Below, in pieces: positions 34,006 through 42,546 of a DNA stretch of 64,000 nucleotides; position 1 is the stretch's first letter, and the number at the start of each line of letters is the position of its first letter. Both the position numbers and the translations under genes were made by a program. Under the pieces are notes generated by a model. That model searched no databases, was not told the origin of the DNA, and was given only the letters and a program-made list of their open reading frames with translations. Source of the stretch: Saprospiraceae bacterium (GTDB lineage: Bacteria; Bacteroidota; Bacteroidia; Chitinophagales; Saprospiraceae); contig JAKVCV010000001.1 of the NCBI GenBank assembly GCA_022448945.1, forward strand, positions 17,570 through 81,569, read 5' to 3'.

Positions 34006-34587
34006 ATGAGCAATGATATTTTAGATGATTTTTCGTTGTATAGTAAAAGTTTAAAACAGCGTCTACAGAAACATATTAGAAAAGGAGAACAAATCATTTG
34101 GGCAGAGCGTCCCAAGCAAGGTATTCTCTTTCGTTCCTCAGATGGTTGTTTAATCCCTTTTAGTTTATTTTGGGGCGGTTTCGCTTTTTTTTGGGAAACT
34201 ATGGTTCAGGTTATGGATGCACCTTTAATTTTTACTTTGTTTGGAATTCCTTTTGTATTAATTGGTATATACCTTATTCTAGGGAGATTTTTTCATGATA
34301 TGTATATTCGAAAAAAAACGATATATGGTTTGACAAAAAAACGAATTGTCATCAAACGAGGCTATAAGCTTGATTTTTTAGATTTGTCTAGTATAAGCAA
34401 TATTCATCTAATCGAAAAAAAAGATGGTTCAGGCACTATATTATTTAACAATAAAGACAATCATGGAACTAATAAGAATAATTCTTATCATTTTGTATTG
34501 AGTCCCCCGAATTTGGTGTTTGGGTTTGAAGCTATTCCTAATGTTAAGAATATATATAATCAAATTGAGCAATTAAGAAATATGTAA
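34006..34587 (+). CDS. PH-like-domain membrane protein
   Basis: The 193-residue product has an N-terminal cytoplasmic segment, two transmembrane helices (about residues 47-68 and 73-95), and a C-terminal bacterial PH-like domain. The segment YGLTKKRIVIKRGYKLDFLDLSSI is the usual beginning of such bPH domains. GEQIIWAERPKQGILFRS near residue 27 is also common in these proteins. The role of the family is unknown. It is single, between the nqr terminator and a terminator shared with rplT. Confidence 0.65.
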   Translation: MSNDILDDFSLYSKSLKQRLQKHIRKGEQIIWAERPKQGILFRSSDGCLIPFSLFWGGFAFFWETMVQVMDAPLIFTLFGIPFVLIGIYLILGRFFHDMYIRKKTIYGLTKKRIVIKRGYKLDFLDLSSISNIHLIEKKDGSGTILFNNKDNHGTNKNNSYHFVLSPPNLVFGFEAIPNVKNIYNQIEQLRNM

Positions 34588-34664
34588 ATTTGAATATATT
34601 GTCATGTAGGGTATGTGGATTAATTAAGTATTTGACTCCTTAAATTTTCCTACGACTTTAAAGT

Positions 34665-34702
34665 AAAAGCGCTAAATCCTTAAATGAATTTAGCGCTTTT
34701 TT
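34665..34702. terminator. Bidirectional terminator between PH-like gene and rplT
   Basis: AAAAGCGCTAAAT at 34665-34677 pairs perfectly with 34688-34700, flanked by T residues on the plus strand and, read on the minus strand, by TTTTACTTTA-type sequence. It lies 78 bases after the plus-strand gene and 26 bases after the rplT stop. Confidence 0.88.
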
Positions 34703-34727
34703 AAAGATTATAGTTTATTATATATCT

Positions 34728-35072
34728 TTATTTTACAGCATCAACAATAGCTTTGAAAGTTTCAGGTTCATTCATCGCTAAATCAGCGAGGACCTTACGA
34801 TTAAGCTCGATACCTTTTTGGTTTAACATGTGCATAAACTGCGAGTAAGACAGTCCATGTTCACGGGCTCCAGCATTAATACGTGTGATCCACAAGCTAC
34901 GGAAATGACGTTTTTTGGTTTTACGATCACGATAAGCGTATGTTAAACCTTTTTCGACGGCATTTTTAGCTACGGTGTAGACTTTTGATCTGGCACCAAA
35001 GTAACCTTTAGCTTGTTTTAAAATCTTCTTTCTTCTTTTTCTTGATGCAACAGAATTAACTGAACGTGGCAT
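34728..35072 (-). CDS. rplT: 50S ribosomal protein L20
   Basis: L20, 114 residues, binds 23S rRNA early in 50S assembly. It begins [20 protein letters not shown] and contains [22 protein letters not shown] and [27 protein letters not shown] motifs of the family. The C-terminal part ([17 protein letters not shown]) is complete. It follows rpmI with 131 intervening bases, a longer gap than usual. Confidence 0.98.
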   Translation of the reverse strand: MPRSVNSVASRKRRKKILKQAKGYFGARSKVYTVAKNAVEKGLTYAYRDRKTKKRHFRSLWITRINAGAREHGLSYSQFMHMLNQKGIELNRKVLADLAMNEPETFKAIVDAVK

Positions 35073-35203
35073 ACTAATTAAATTTTGAAAATATTAAATA
35101 ATGTGAGTAATCAGGGGTGTCAGGCAAAGAAGGCGCCCACACTTTTCCTCTGTTCTCATCTTTTCTGTGGAGTATTTACTCCTAACAATCAGGCACAATT
35201 TAC

Positions 35204-35398
35204 TTATTTTGTAAGTAAATGTTTAATACGTTTTTCATCACTTTTATGTACCAAAGCATCGTGTCCCGCTAAAAGTTTACGCTTTTTTGATTTCTTCGTC
35301 AAAATATGGCGTAAACCTGATCTACGACGTTTTAATTTGCCGGTACCAGTAAATTTGAAACGCTTTTTTGTACCAGAATGTGTTTTCATTTTCGGCAT
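35204..35398 (-). CDS. rpmI: 50S ribosomal protein L35
   Basis: L35 is 64 residues and starts [24 protein letters not shown]. It is strongly basic, with the usual family segments [13 protein letters not shown]. It is the first gene of an rpmI-rplT pair on the minus strand. The expected infC upstream is absent: the preceding minus-strand gene is an iscA-like gene separated by a terminator. Confidence 0.97.
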   Translation of the reverse strand: MPKMKTHSGTKKRFKFTGTGKLKRRRSGLRHILTKKSKKRKLLAGHDALVHKSDEKRIKHLLTK

Positions 35399-35439
35399 AA
35401 TTACAAATTCTTTATTTATTGGTTTATAAAAAAGCGTTG

Positions 35440-35447
35440 CAAATATA
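35440..35447 (-). promoter_or_regulatory. -7 element (TATATTTG) upstream of rpmI
   Basis: Read on the minus strand the bases are TATATTTG, matching TAnnTTTG, 41 bases before the rpmI start. It follows directly after the iscA-like terminator, consistent with separate transcription of rpmI-rplT. Confidence 0.55.
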
Positions 35448-35463
35448 GGAATAGTTACTTGAA

Positions 35464-35508
35464 TAAAAGAAAAAGCTGATGAATTATTTAATTTAATTCA
35501 TCAGCTTT
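35464..35508 (-). terminator. Terminator after the iscA-like gene
   Basis: A perfect 15-pair stem (35472-35486 with 35494-35508) with a seven-base loop; on the minus strand it ends in TTTTTCTTTT. It is 19 bases after the stop codon of the iscA-like gene. Confidence 0.9.
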
Positions 35509-35526
35509 AGCTAGTATTTTAATTAG

Positions 35527-35868
35527 TTATGCAGAAAAGGAAGTTCCACAGCCACAACTTTCTTTAGCATTTGGGTTGTTGAAAGTAAACCCTCTGTTTT
35601 GAAGATCGTCAGCAAAATCTATTTCAATACCTACTAAATAGATAGCATGGGCTTTATCCATTATTATTCGAAGGCCTCCTGAAATGAACTCATCATCATT
35701 TTCTTTTTTTTCGTCAAAGCCAAGAATATAAGTAAATCCAGAACATCCACCACCCTTTACGCCCACTCTGAGACCGTGCTTGTCTGTCACTTTTTCCTCT
35801 TTCATTATTTTCATTAGCTGTTTAACAGCTCCTTCTGTTATGGTTACGGGCGTTTCAATATTCGCCAT
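35527..35868 (-). CDS. IscA/SufA/ErpA-type iron-sulfur carrier
   Basis: The 113-residue A-type carrier receives and transfers Fe-S clusters. It has the three conserved cysteines: one in GGGCSGFTY (near residue 42) and two in SCGCGTSF (near residues 106-108). It starts MANIETPVTITEGAVKQL. It could be IscA, SufA or ErpA; sequence alone does not separate them here. Other Fe-S assembly genes (mrp, nfu) lie some 4-5 kb away in the window. Promoter-like TATCTTTA is on the minus strand at 35919-35926. Confidence 0.92.
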   Translation of the reverse strand: MANIETPVTITEGAVKQLMKIMKEEKVTDKHGLRVGVKGGGCSGFTYILGFDEKKENDDEFISGGLRIIMDKAHAIYLVGIEIDFADDLQNRGFTFNNPNAKESCGCGTSFSA

Positions 35869-36160
35869 AGTTTATTGTTTTATCTGATAATAATTGAATC
35901 GATGATTTAAATTAAGTGTAAAGATAAGAATTTTATTAGAAACATAGAGCAACTAACTTTAGTTCCTTGTATTTTCATTTTATAAGAATTTTGGTAGAAT
36001 CTTCTTATGCGACTTGTTGCCAATAATTAAAGCCTTTAATAAGTATATGTTAATATTTGTTATTTAAACTTAAATTTATCATAAAAAACTGAGGATTAAA
36101 TCATAGAAATATTAAACAAGCGGTTATCTTTACATCTCCTTATTAAAATTTAAGAATATT

Positions 36161-36748
36161 ATGGATACTTTTTTGGAAATATTGAAAATTATTTTGCCTG
36201 CATTATTTGTTTTTTTAACAGCTTGGCTCGTTTTACGTGCTTTTTTACAAAAAGAGGCCGATGTTGTGCGAGGGATGTTGATTCGTGATTCTGAAAACCG
36301 AAGAATTGATGTGCTAAAAACTACAAATAAAACATTATTACCAATTCGTTTAAAGGCATACGAACGAATGACATTGTTCTGTTCCAGAATGGAACTTGGT
36401 CAATTAATCACTAATACCAATACCAATGCTAATGTTACAGCTGAAGTCTATAAAACCCAATTGATTCTTTCAATTGAAGAGGAATTTAATCATAATATTA
36501 CACAGCAGGTTTATATGACGGAAGAGTTGTGGAATATTATACTCTTGGCTAAAAAAGAAGTGACACAAATTTGTCAAAAACTGTATATGGATTTGGAAAA
36601 AAAATATGTTGACGAAGGTTTAGACGGGAATCCATCTGCAAAAGAATTTTTGAATGCCTTGGTTGGTTATTTAAAAGAAACGCCTCAAATAGGTTATGTT
36701 CAAGCGCTTAGTGCTATTAAAAAGGAAGTTGGGGTCTTGTTTGCCTGA
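36161..36748 (+). CDS. Single-pass membrane protein, unknown
   Basis: The 195-residue protein has one N-terminal transmembrane helix (about residues 5-27, ILKIILPALFVFLTAWLVLRAFL) followed by a mostly helical cytoplasmic part of about 165 residues. RMTLFCSRMELGQLI and SIEEEFNHNITQQVYMTEELWNII are conspicuous. I believe the pattern is conserved in Bacteroidota as a protein of unknown function, but I cannot name the family with certainty. A terminator follows. Confidence 0.65.
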   Translation: MDTFLEILKIILPALFVFLTAWLVLRAFLQKEADVVRGMLIRDSENRRIDVLKTTNKTLLPIRLKAYERMTLFCSRMELGQLITNTNTNANVTAEVYKTQLILSIEEEFNHNITQQVYMTEELWNIILLAKKEVTQICQKLYMDLEKKYVDEGLDGNPSAKEFLNALVGYLKETPQIGYVQALSAIKKEVGVLFA

Positions 36749-36810
36749 TGGATTTTTAAAATGCAATGAACAAGAATCTATTAATTTTTTCAAAAATCAA
36801 AAAAATATTT

Positions 36811-36839
36811 AAAGTACAAGTTAACCCTTGTGCTTTTTT
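36811..36839 (+). terminator. Terminator
   Basis: AAAGTACAAG at 36811-36820 pairs with CTTGTGCTTT at 36827-36836 (one G-T pair, six-base loop), followed by more T. It lies about 60 bases after the preceding gene. Confidence 0.75.
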
Positions 36840-36880
36840 ATTATGAGGGTATGGTTTAGTTAAAAACTAATATTTGAAAC

Positions 36881-36888
36881 TATATTTG
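36881..36888 (+). promoter_or_regulatory. -7 element (TATATTTG)
   Basis: TATATTTG lies 20 bases before the start codon of the 5'-nucleotidase-domain lipoprotein gene and after a terminator, fitting a promoter with a very short leader. Confidence 0.5.
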
Positions 36889-36907
36889 TTATGACAACCT
36901 TTTAAAT

Positions 36908-37654
36908 ATGTATCATTTTATTATTAGACTCACTTGTTGCATGTTGTTTTTTACAGCATGTCGTCCTCAAACACATTTTGTTAAGGCAGATAATAAATAC
37001 CATGAAATTTTGGATCTTACAGAGGAGGATTCAGTTATAAATGATATAATTGCACCCTACAAAAAGGATATTGGTGATGAAATGAAAAAAGTTATAGGTC
37101 AGGTAGCTATTATGTTTACAAAAGAAAAGCCTGAATCTACCTTAGGCAATTGGGCGGCAGACTTAACATATACTCAATGTGATGAATATTTAAATCTCAA
37201 AATTGATTTCGCAGTACTGAATTATGGCGGTTTACGTATTCCTTCTTTACCAAAAGGTAATGTTACTAAAGGAAAAATCTATGAATTAATGCCATTTGAA
37301 AATTATTTAGTATTGGTAGAAATGAAAGGAAGTGAGTTGCCTTTATTATTTGATCATATTGCGAAGAAAGGTGGATGGCCTGTAAGTAATCATGTAAAAA
37401 TGAAGATCCACCAAAATAATGCAGTTGATGTACGTATCAATAATAGAAAAGTTGAAAATAATAGGATATATAGGTTTGCCACAATTGATTATATTGCCAA
37501 TGGAGGAGATAATTGTACTTTCTTAAAAGATAAAAAGAAGGTGGCAACTGGTGTTTTGTTTCGTGATGCAATTATAGAATTTATAGAGAATGAAACAAAG
37601 GCTGGTAGAAACCTAGATGCAAAACTTGACGATAGAGTTATTATTCTAAAATAA
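36908..37654 (+). CDS. Lipoprotein with 5'-nucleotidase C-terminal domain only
   Basis: The 248-residue product starts with a lipoprotein-type signal peptide (cysteine in FTACRPQ near residue 19). The mature part matches the substrate-binding C-terminal domain of 5'-nucleotidases: ESTLGNWAADLTY, FAVLNYGGLRIPSLPKGNVT, IYELMPFENYLVLVEMKG and ATIDYIANGGDNCTFL. The metallophosphatase half is missing. In many Bacteroidota the two halves are separate neighbouring genes, but here the next gene is nth. Activity without a partner is unlikely. Its pathway, nucleotide scavenging, is inferred from the family. Confidence 0.85.
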   Translation: MYHFIIRLTCCMLFFTACRPQTHFVKADNKYHEILDLTEEDSVINDIIAPYKKDIGDEMKKVIGQVAIMFTKEKPESTLGNWAADLTYTQCDEYLNLKIDFAVLNYGGLRIPSLPKGNVTKGKIYELMPFENYLVLVEMKGSELPLLFDHIAKKGGWPVSNHVKMKIHQNNAVDVRINNRKVENNRIYRFATIDYIANGGDNCTFLKDKKKVATGVLFRDAIIEFIENETKAGRNLDAKLDDRVIILK

Positions 37655-37687
37655 CGATTTGTATTAATTCGCTAAATTATTAAAGGA

Positions 37688-38323
37688 ATGACTAAGAAGG
37701 AGATTGTTAGAGAAATTCAAAAACGCTTAGAGGATTTATATCCTCAAACACCTATTCCTTTGGCACATACAGATTCTTATACACTCTTGGTAGCAGTTTT
37801 ACTATCCGCCCAATGCACTGATAAACGTGTAAATCAGGTTACTCCGCAACTTTTTGATTTAGCAGACAATCCATATGAGATGTCAGGCGTCCCTATAGAT
37901 AAGATTAAAGCAATTATTCGGCCATGTGGTTTATCTCCAAGAAAGTCTAAGGCAATTTCAGACCTTTCCAAGATTCTGATAGAAAAATTTAATGGTAAAG
38001 TCCCTAATGATATGGAAGCTTTGGAATCGTTGCCAGGGGTAGGGCATAAAACTGCTTCAGTAGTAATGTCACAGGCCTTTGGGGTTCCTGCTTTTCCTGT
38101 CGACACCCATATTCATCGCCTTGCTTACAGGTGGAAATTATCTAATGGGAAAAATGTAGTACAAACTGAAAAAGATTTGAAACGGTTATTTCCAAAGAAT
38201 ATCTGGAATAAATTGCATCTTCAGATTATTTATTTTGGCAGGGAATATTGTCCTGCAAGAGGCCATATGCCTTTTAAATGTCCAATTTGCAAGGATTTTG
38301 GTCGTCGATCTATGTTTAAATAA
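37688..38323 (+). CDS. nth: Endonuclease III
   Basis: Nth is a DNA glycosylase/AP lyase that removes oxidised pyrimidines. The 211-residue protein has the helix-hairpin-helix with catalytic lysine (LPGVGHKTASVV, near residues 115-126) and the catalytic aspartate in VDTHIHR (near 138). The C-terminal cluster loop is unusual: cysteines at 188, 198 and 201 only, spaced 9 and 2, with no fourth cysteine. In E. coli the 4Fe-4S pattern is C-x6-C-x2-C-x5-C. The cluster may be absent. The gene converges on a DEAD helicase gene with 18 bases between. Confidence 0.93.
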   Translation: MTKKEIVREIQKRLEDLYPQTPIPLAHTDSYTLLVAVLLSAQCTDKRVNQVTPQLFDLADNPYEMSGVPIDKIKAIIRPCGLSPRKSKAISDLSKILIEKFNGKVPNDMEALESLPGVGHKTASVVMSQAFGVPAFPVDTHIHRLAYRWKLSNGKNVVQTEKDLKRLFPKNIWNKLHLQIIYFGREYCPARGHMPFKCPICKDFGRRSMFK

Positions 38324-38341
38324 ATTATAAGCTATATTATT

Positions 38342-39616
38342 TTATTTTTTTGGTTTTCTTTTTTTTTTGTTTTTGTTGCCATATTTTTTTTCTTCTATTT
38401 CTGCTTTAAGCATTTCTTCTTTTATCATTGCTTTCCAATCTAATCCTTTTGTATCTTTAGTAAAATCAAGCGTATCTTGATAATCATTTTTATTTATTTC
38501 TAGAATTTCAACTTTTTTACCGATAAAAAATTCTATTTCTGCTAATGTTTCTTTTTCTTCTTCACTACAAAAGGAAACAGCATTTCCTTTGTTTTTACCA
38601 CGTCCGGTACGCCCGACTCTATGGACATAGTTTTCAGTTTGTTCTGGCAGGTCATAATTAACAACAAAGTCAACATTGGGAATATCTATACCTCTTGCAC
38701 TCAGGTCAGTAGTAATTAGTAAACGGATTTTTCCAGTTTTGAAATCTTTCATTACCGAAGTCCGCTTTTGATGACTCTTGTCACTATGCATTGTAAGCGC
38801 CTCGATACCTACCCGATTCATGGCTTTACAAACTCTTTCTGCTCTTACTTTTGTACGCACAAATGCAAGAATCTTAGACTGTTTATGTTCTCTGTAGAGT
38901 CGTTCTAAAAAATATCGTTTGTCTTCTATTGAGATATATGCTACCATGTGATTGACATTTCTAGCAACTCGGTTTTGGGGAGAAACTTGAATACGAATTG
39001 CTGAACTATTTATTAAAGAATAAGCCAGTTTTTTTATTTCCTTGTTAATGGTTGCTGAAAAAAATAAAGTTTGTCTTCTTTTTGGTAGATAATTTATTAT
39101 ATCCTGGATATCTTTTAGAAATCCTTTTGCAAGCATTAAGTCAGCTTCATCAAGAATAAGTGTTTCAACACGATGTAAGTCAAGATAACCTTGGCTTCTT
39201 AAGTCAAACATGCGTCCAGGAGTCGTTACAAGAATATCAGCTCCTTTATCTAATAATTTGATTTGTGGATCTTGGTCTACACCTCCAAAAATACAAATGG
39301 CTTTAACTTTAGTTTGTAGCCCAATATCATTGAGTACTCCTGTTACCTGAATTGCTAATTCATGAGTCGGTACCATTACCAAACACTTTATACCATCACG
39401 ACGATTAGAACGATTCTTCCATTTTTGAAGCTTGTCAATGACAGGAATACCATAAGCAGCAGTTTTTCCAGTACCAGTTTCGGCAATTGCTAAAACATCT
39501 TCTCCTTTTAAGATATAGGGAATAGACTTGTATTGAATATCAGTAGGTCTTATAAAACCAAGTTTATGTAGGTTCTTTTTGATTTCAGGAGAAATATAGT
39601 ATTCTGTAAATTTCAT
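38342..39616 (-). CDS. DEAD-box RNA helicase (RhlE-like)
   Basis: The 424-residue protein is an ATP-dependent RNA helicase. Motifs in order: Q-motif region GFIRPTDIQYKSIP (near 17-30), Walker A AETGTGKT (near 44-51), TPGR, DEAD, SAT, then in domain 2 the TDLSARGIDIP and HRVGRTGRG motifs. A lysine-rich tail (KKYGNKNKKKRKPKK) ends the protein, as is usual for RhlE-like members. A role in ribosome assembly or mRNA decay is the family's usual one. Confidence 0.9.
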   Translation of the reverse strand: MKFTEYYISPEIKKNLHKLGFIRPTDIQYKSIPYILKGEDVLAIAETGTGKTAAYGIPVIDKLQKWKNRSNRRDGIKCLVMVPTHELAIQVTGVLNDIGLQTKVKAICIFGGVDQDPQIKLLDKGADILVTTPGRMFDLRSQGYLDLHRVETLILDEADLMLAKGFLKDIQDIINYLPKRRQTLFFSATINKEIKKLAYSLINSSAIRIQVSPQNRVARNVNHMVAYISIEDKRYFLERLYREHKQSKILAFVRTKVRAERVCKAMNRVGIEALTMHSDKSHQKRTSVMKDFKTGKIRLLITTDLSARGIDIPNVDFVVNYDLPEQTENYVHRVGRTGRGKNKGNAVSFCSEEEKETLAEIEFFIGKKVEILEINKNDYQDTLDFTKDTKGLDWKAMIKEEMLKAEIEEKKYGNKNKKKRKPKK

Positions 39617-39736
39617 CTTTGGTTTTAATTTATAATAAAGGTACGCAGAGTATTTAGAAATACAGGCCTTAAGTATACTTTTTATCAGAATTTGAATATT
39701 TATTCTAGTTCTATTTATATACTAGAAATGCGGTTA

Positions 39737-39752
39737 TAAATTTGTATATTTG
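39737..39752 (+). promoter_or_regulatory. Two adjacent -7 elements (TAAATTTG and TATATTTG)
   Basis: Two octamers that both match TAnnTTTG lie end to end at 39737-39744 and 39745-39752, about 30-45 bases before the mrp start codon. Either could serve as the promoter of the mrp-nfu pair. Confidence 0.55.
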
Positions 39753-39781
39753 TACAATTAAATATACAGTTTTAATGTTTT

Positions 39782-40885
39782 ATGAAAAACAATTTTGAAA
39801 AACAACAAATAATAAATGCTTTACGTACTGTTAAAGATCCAGAATCTGGTCAGGATATTATAAGTGTACGTATGGTAGAAAATCTTCAGGTCAATGGGAA
39901 TGATATTAGTTTTACTATTATTGTTCCTTCTGTTAAGTCGCCTGTTAAGAACCAGTTGACATTTGCCTGTATTGCTGCAGTCAATGAATTGTACCCTGAA
40001 GCAGAAGTTCATGTACATTCTAAGCAAAAAAAAGGAGCACAAGACGATAAACGAGAAAGTCCAATGCCACATGTCAAAAATATTATTGCAGTAGCATCTG
40101 GTAAAGGGGGGGTAGGTAAGTCTACAGTAGCTGTGAATCTTGCACTAAGCCTTAAAGCAATGGGGGCAAAAGTAGGGCTAATGGATATGGACTTATATGG
40201 TCCGTCGGTTCCGACTATGTTAGGTCTACAAGGACAACGTCCACGTATACAGGATATTCATGGAAAACCTAAAATGATACCTATTGACAAACATGGTATT
40301 CCTACAATATCTATTGGTTATATGATTGAACCTGAGCAAGCAGTAGTTTTACGTGGCCCAAGGTTAGGCGGGATTGTCAAACAATTTTTTCAAGAATGTT
40401 TATGGCCAGAGTTAGATTTTCTTGTCTTGGATCTTCCACCTGGAACAGGTGATATTGCTTTAACTCTAGTTCAAACTGTACCAGTTACTGGAGCCGTAAT
40501 GGTTACAACTCCTCAGGATGTTGCTTATAGTGATGCTTTAAAAGGTATGAATATGTTTCGTTTAGAAAATATTAATATACCAATTTTGGGTGTAGTAGAA
40601 AACATGTCTTGGTTTACACCTGAAGAACTGCCCGATAATAAATATTATATATTTGGTAAGGGAGGTGGCAAAAAGCTTGCAAAAGAAGCTAATACGATTT
40701 TATTGGGGCAAATTCCTATTGTTCAGGCTGTTCGTGAGGGTGGTGATTCTGGTAAACCTGTTGTTTTAGGTGAGGACTCAATTGCTAAAGATGCTTTTAT
40801 GTCTGTTGCGAAAAATGTTTTGAGACAAGTTTCTATTCGTAATGAAATGTTGGATGCTACAAAGATTGTAAAAGTTTCAAGTTAA
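39782..40885 (+). CDS. Mrp/NBP35 (ApbC)-type Fe-S carrier ATPase
   Basis: The 367-residue protein has an N-terminal DUF59/MIP18 domain (about residues 7-80) and a P-loop ATPase domain with deviant Walker A GKGGVGKS (107-114) and DMDLYGPSVPTMLG. Mrp proteins carry Fe-S clusters to apoproteins. The C-terminal CxxC that bridges the cluster between subunits in many relatives is replaced here: ENMSWFTPEELPDNKYYIFG contains no cysteine. The gene precedes an nfu gene by 62 bases, consistent with a role in Fe-S assembly. Confidence 0.92.
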   Translation: MKNNFEKQQIINALRTVKDPESGQDIISVRMVENLQVNGNDISFTIIVPSVKSPVKNQLTFACIAAVNELYPEAEVHVHSKQKKGAQDDKRESPMPHVKNIIAVASGKGGVGKSTVAVNLALSLKAMGAKVGLMDMDLYGPSVPTMLGLQGQRPRIQDIHGKPKMIPIDKHGIPTISIGYMIEPEQAVVLRGPRLGGIVKQFFQECLWPELDFLVLDLPPGTGDIALTLVQTVPVTGAVMVTTPQDVAYSDALKGMNMFRLENINIPILGVVENMSWFTPEELPDNKYYIFGKGGGKKLAKEANTILLGQIPIVQAVREGGDSGKPVVLGEDSIAKDAFMSVAKNVLRQVSIRNEMLDATKIVKVSS

Positions 40886-40947
40886 TTACTACTTTATATT
40901 TCTACATTGTCTTGAAGTAAAGGTTATTAAAAATAAATAATATAATT

Positions 40948-41208
40948 ATGAGTATTGATAAAGAAGCAATATTGCAACGTGTTGAACAAGCACTGACAAC
41001 TTTACGCCCTCATCTTGAAGCTGATGGAGGGGATATTGAAGTTGTCGAGTTAACAGACGATATGGTTCTTAAGTTTAAATGGTTGGGAAATTGTGAAACA
41101 TGTTCTATGAGTGCTATGACTTTCGAAGGCGGAATTCAGGCTACTATCATGTCTTTTGTTCCTGAGATTAAAGAAATGCATTCCATTAATGGATTCTCGC
41201 ACACTTAG
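40948..41208 (+). CDS. NifU C-terminal domain (Nfu) Fe-S scaffold
   Basis: The 86-residue protein is the NifU C-terminal-type domain. It has the CxxC motif in GNCETCSMSAMTFEGGI (near residues 50-66), which holds a 4Fe-4S cluster across a dimer. RPHLEADGGDIEVVEL is the usual first strand. It is 62 bases after mrp, so the pair may be co-transcribed and transfer clusters to the same clients. Confidence 0.93.
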   Translation: MSIDKEAILQRVEQALTTLRPHLEADGGDIEVVELTDDMVLKFKWLGNCETCSMSAMTFEGGIQATIMSFVPEIKEMHSINGFSHT

Positions 41209-41262
41209 AATTCTCCACACCTATTTAGATTTAATATTATATTAATTGACAACCAAAAGTTT

Positions 41263-41916
41263 ATGAACAAATTTTTCGCTCAATTGTATAAGATATGGGC
41301 GCTTATCTGTGTTCTTATGCTACTTTTTGGCTGTAATTCAAAAAATGATCAGGTAAAGCATTCATATAAACGTACTGAACTAGATAAGTTAAATGTTTAT
41401 GTGATTGCAGGAGATTATTACGAAATCAAAATTGGTGTCAAAGGAGATTTACTTACCGGTGTATATATCGACCCGAAATCTAATGATAAAAACTCCTGTC
41501 TCTTTTTTTTTGAAGGGAAAATTGGTTTACGTAATCCTGTAAAAATCAAATGCTATAATCCTACAAAAACTGACCCTGTTTTTAATGGTGATCTTAAGCT
41601 TTTAGGAGATGTTATGATTGCCCGTTTGAAAAATCCTCCAACCAAAAATTGTGACCCTGAATTTACAGATGAGGTCGGTCATTCTGTAGTATTAGATTTA
41701 CAACACAACTGGTTATCAATCCGAATGATCCAACAAGAAACATATTTATATGAAAATTTCGATGGTGGTTTAACTGTTGGAAATGCTTTGATTAAAGGAA
41801 CTGTTGTAGCAGTTATTGAAAAGTATGGTTCATGGTTAAAGGTAGAAGTACAAGATAAACAAAATGAATTTGGTTGGATACAGGAGTTTATGCTTTATCC
41901 TTTGTTAGAATTATAA
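41263..41916 (+). CDS. Lipoprotein with SH3-like C-terminal domain
   Basis: The 217-residue product has a lipoprotein signal peptide with the lipobox cysteine in LLFGCNSK (near residue 25). The middle part is beta-rich. The C-terminal 65 residues resemble a bacterial SH3 (SH3b) domain: IKGTVVAVIEKYGSWLKVEVQD and FGWIQE. SH3b domains often bind peptidoglycan or peptides. The specific role is unknown. It lies 54 bases after nfu. Confidence 0.65.
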   Translation: MNKFFAQLYKIWALICVLMLLFGCNSKNDQVKHSYKRTELDKLNVYVIAGDYYEIKIGVKGDLLTGVYIDPKSNDKNSCLFFFEGKIGLRNPVKIKCYNPTKTDPVFNGDLKLLGDVMIARLKNPPTKNCDPEFTDEVGHSVVLDLQHNWLSIRMIQQETYLYENFDGGLTVGNALIKGTVVAVIEKYGSWLKVEVQDKQNEFGWIQEFMLYPLLEL

Positions 41917-42080
41917 ATCTTTCCTTTTTATTAATAATTCTTGCTTGAAACTAGTGGTTCAGAAACTTAATTGTAAATTAGCTTTTACATAATGGAATTT
42001 AACATCTATAACAATAGTCTGTTACGATTTTGTATTATGGTTTATATTAATATTCTTGTTTGTCTGAACCCTTTAATATT

Positions 42081-42506
42081 ATGAAAATTCTAATCATAAA
42101 TGGACCTAACCTTAACTTGTTGGGTAAACGAGAGCCTGAAATATATGGCAATACTACTTTTGAAAATTTTTATGAACAACTTAAAATACAATTTCCTGGT
42201 GTTGAATTTGATTATTTTCAATCGAATGTAGAAGGCCTCTTAATCAACAAATTGCATGAAGTAGGATTTATGTTTCAAGGTATAATTTTCAATGCAGGTG
42301 CATATACGCATACATCTTTAGCACTAGCAGATGCCATAGCTGCAATTAGCACACCTGTAATTGAGGTGCATCTATCTAATGTTTATGCTCGCGAAGAGAT
42401 TCGTCATAATTCTACAATTGCCTCAAATTGTATAGGAAGTATTTCTGGTTTTGGTATGCGTAGTTATGAACTTGGTGTTTTGTACTTTACAGGATTTCAC
42501 AATTAG
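42081..42506 (+). CDS. aroQ: Type II 3-dehydroquinate dehydratase
   Basis: AroQ dehydrates 3-dehydroquinate to 3-dehydroshikimate in the shikimate pathway. The protein (141 residues) starts at ATG 42081 (MKILIINGPNLNLLGKREPEIYG); a TTG upstream would add seven residues not seen in the family. The active-site tyrosine is in EIYGNTTF (near 23), and the histidine in VEVHLSNVYAREEIRHNS-type sequence (EVHLSNVYAREEIRH near 98-112). The family dodecamer fold is implied. It is not linked to other aro genes here. Confidence 0.95.
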   Translation: MKILIINGPNLNLLGKREPEIYGNTTFENFYEQLKIQFPGVEFDYFQSNVEGLLINKLHEVGFMFQGIIFNAGAYTHTSLALADAIAAISTPVIEVHLSNVYAREEIRHNSTIASNCIGSISGFGMRSYELGVLYFTGFHN

Positions 42507-42546
42507 TAATTAAAATTTATACCAAGTCCTGTTGCTAAAACTTTTA

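Noticed and set aside
35085..35429. 114-codon plus-strand frame opposite rpmI and the rplT leader
   Set aside because: It lies antisense to the certain L35 gene and has no family features; it is a shadow of the ribosomal protein gene.
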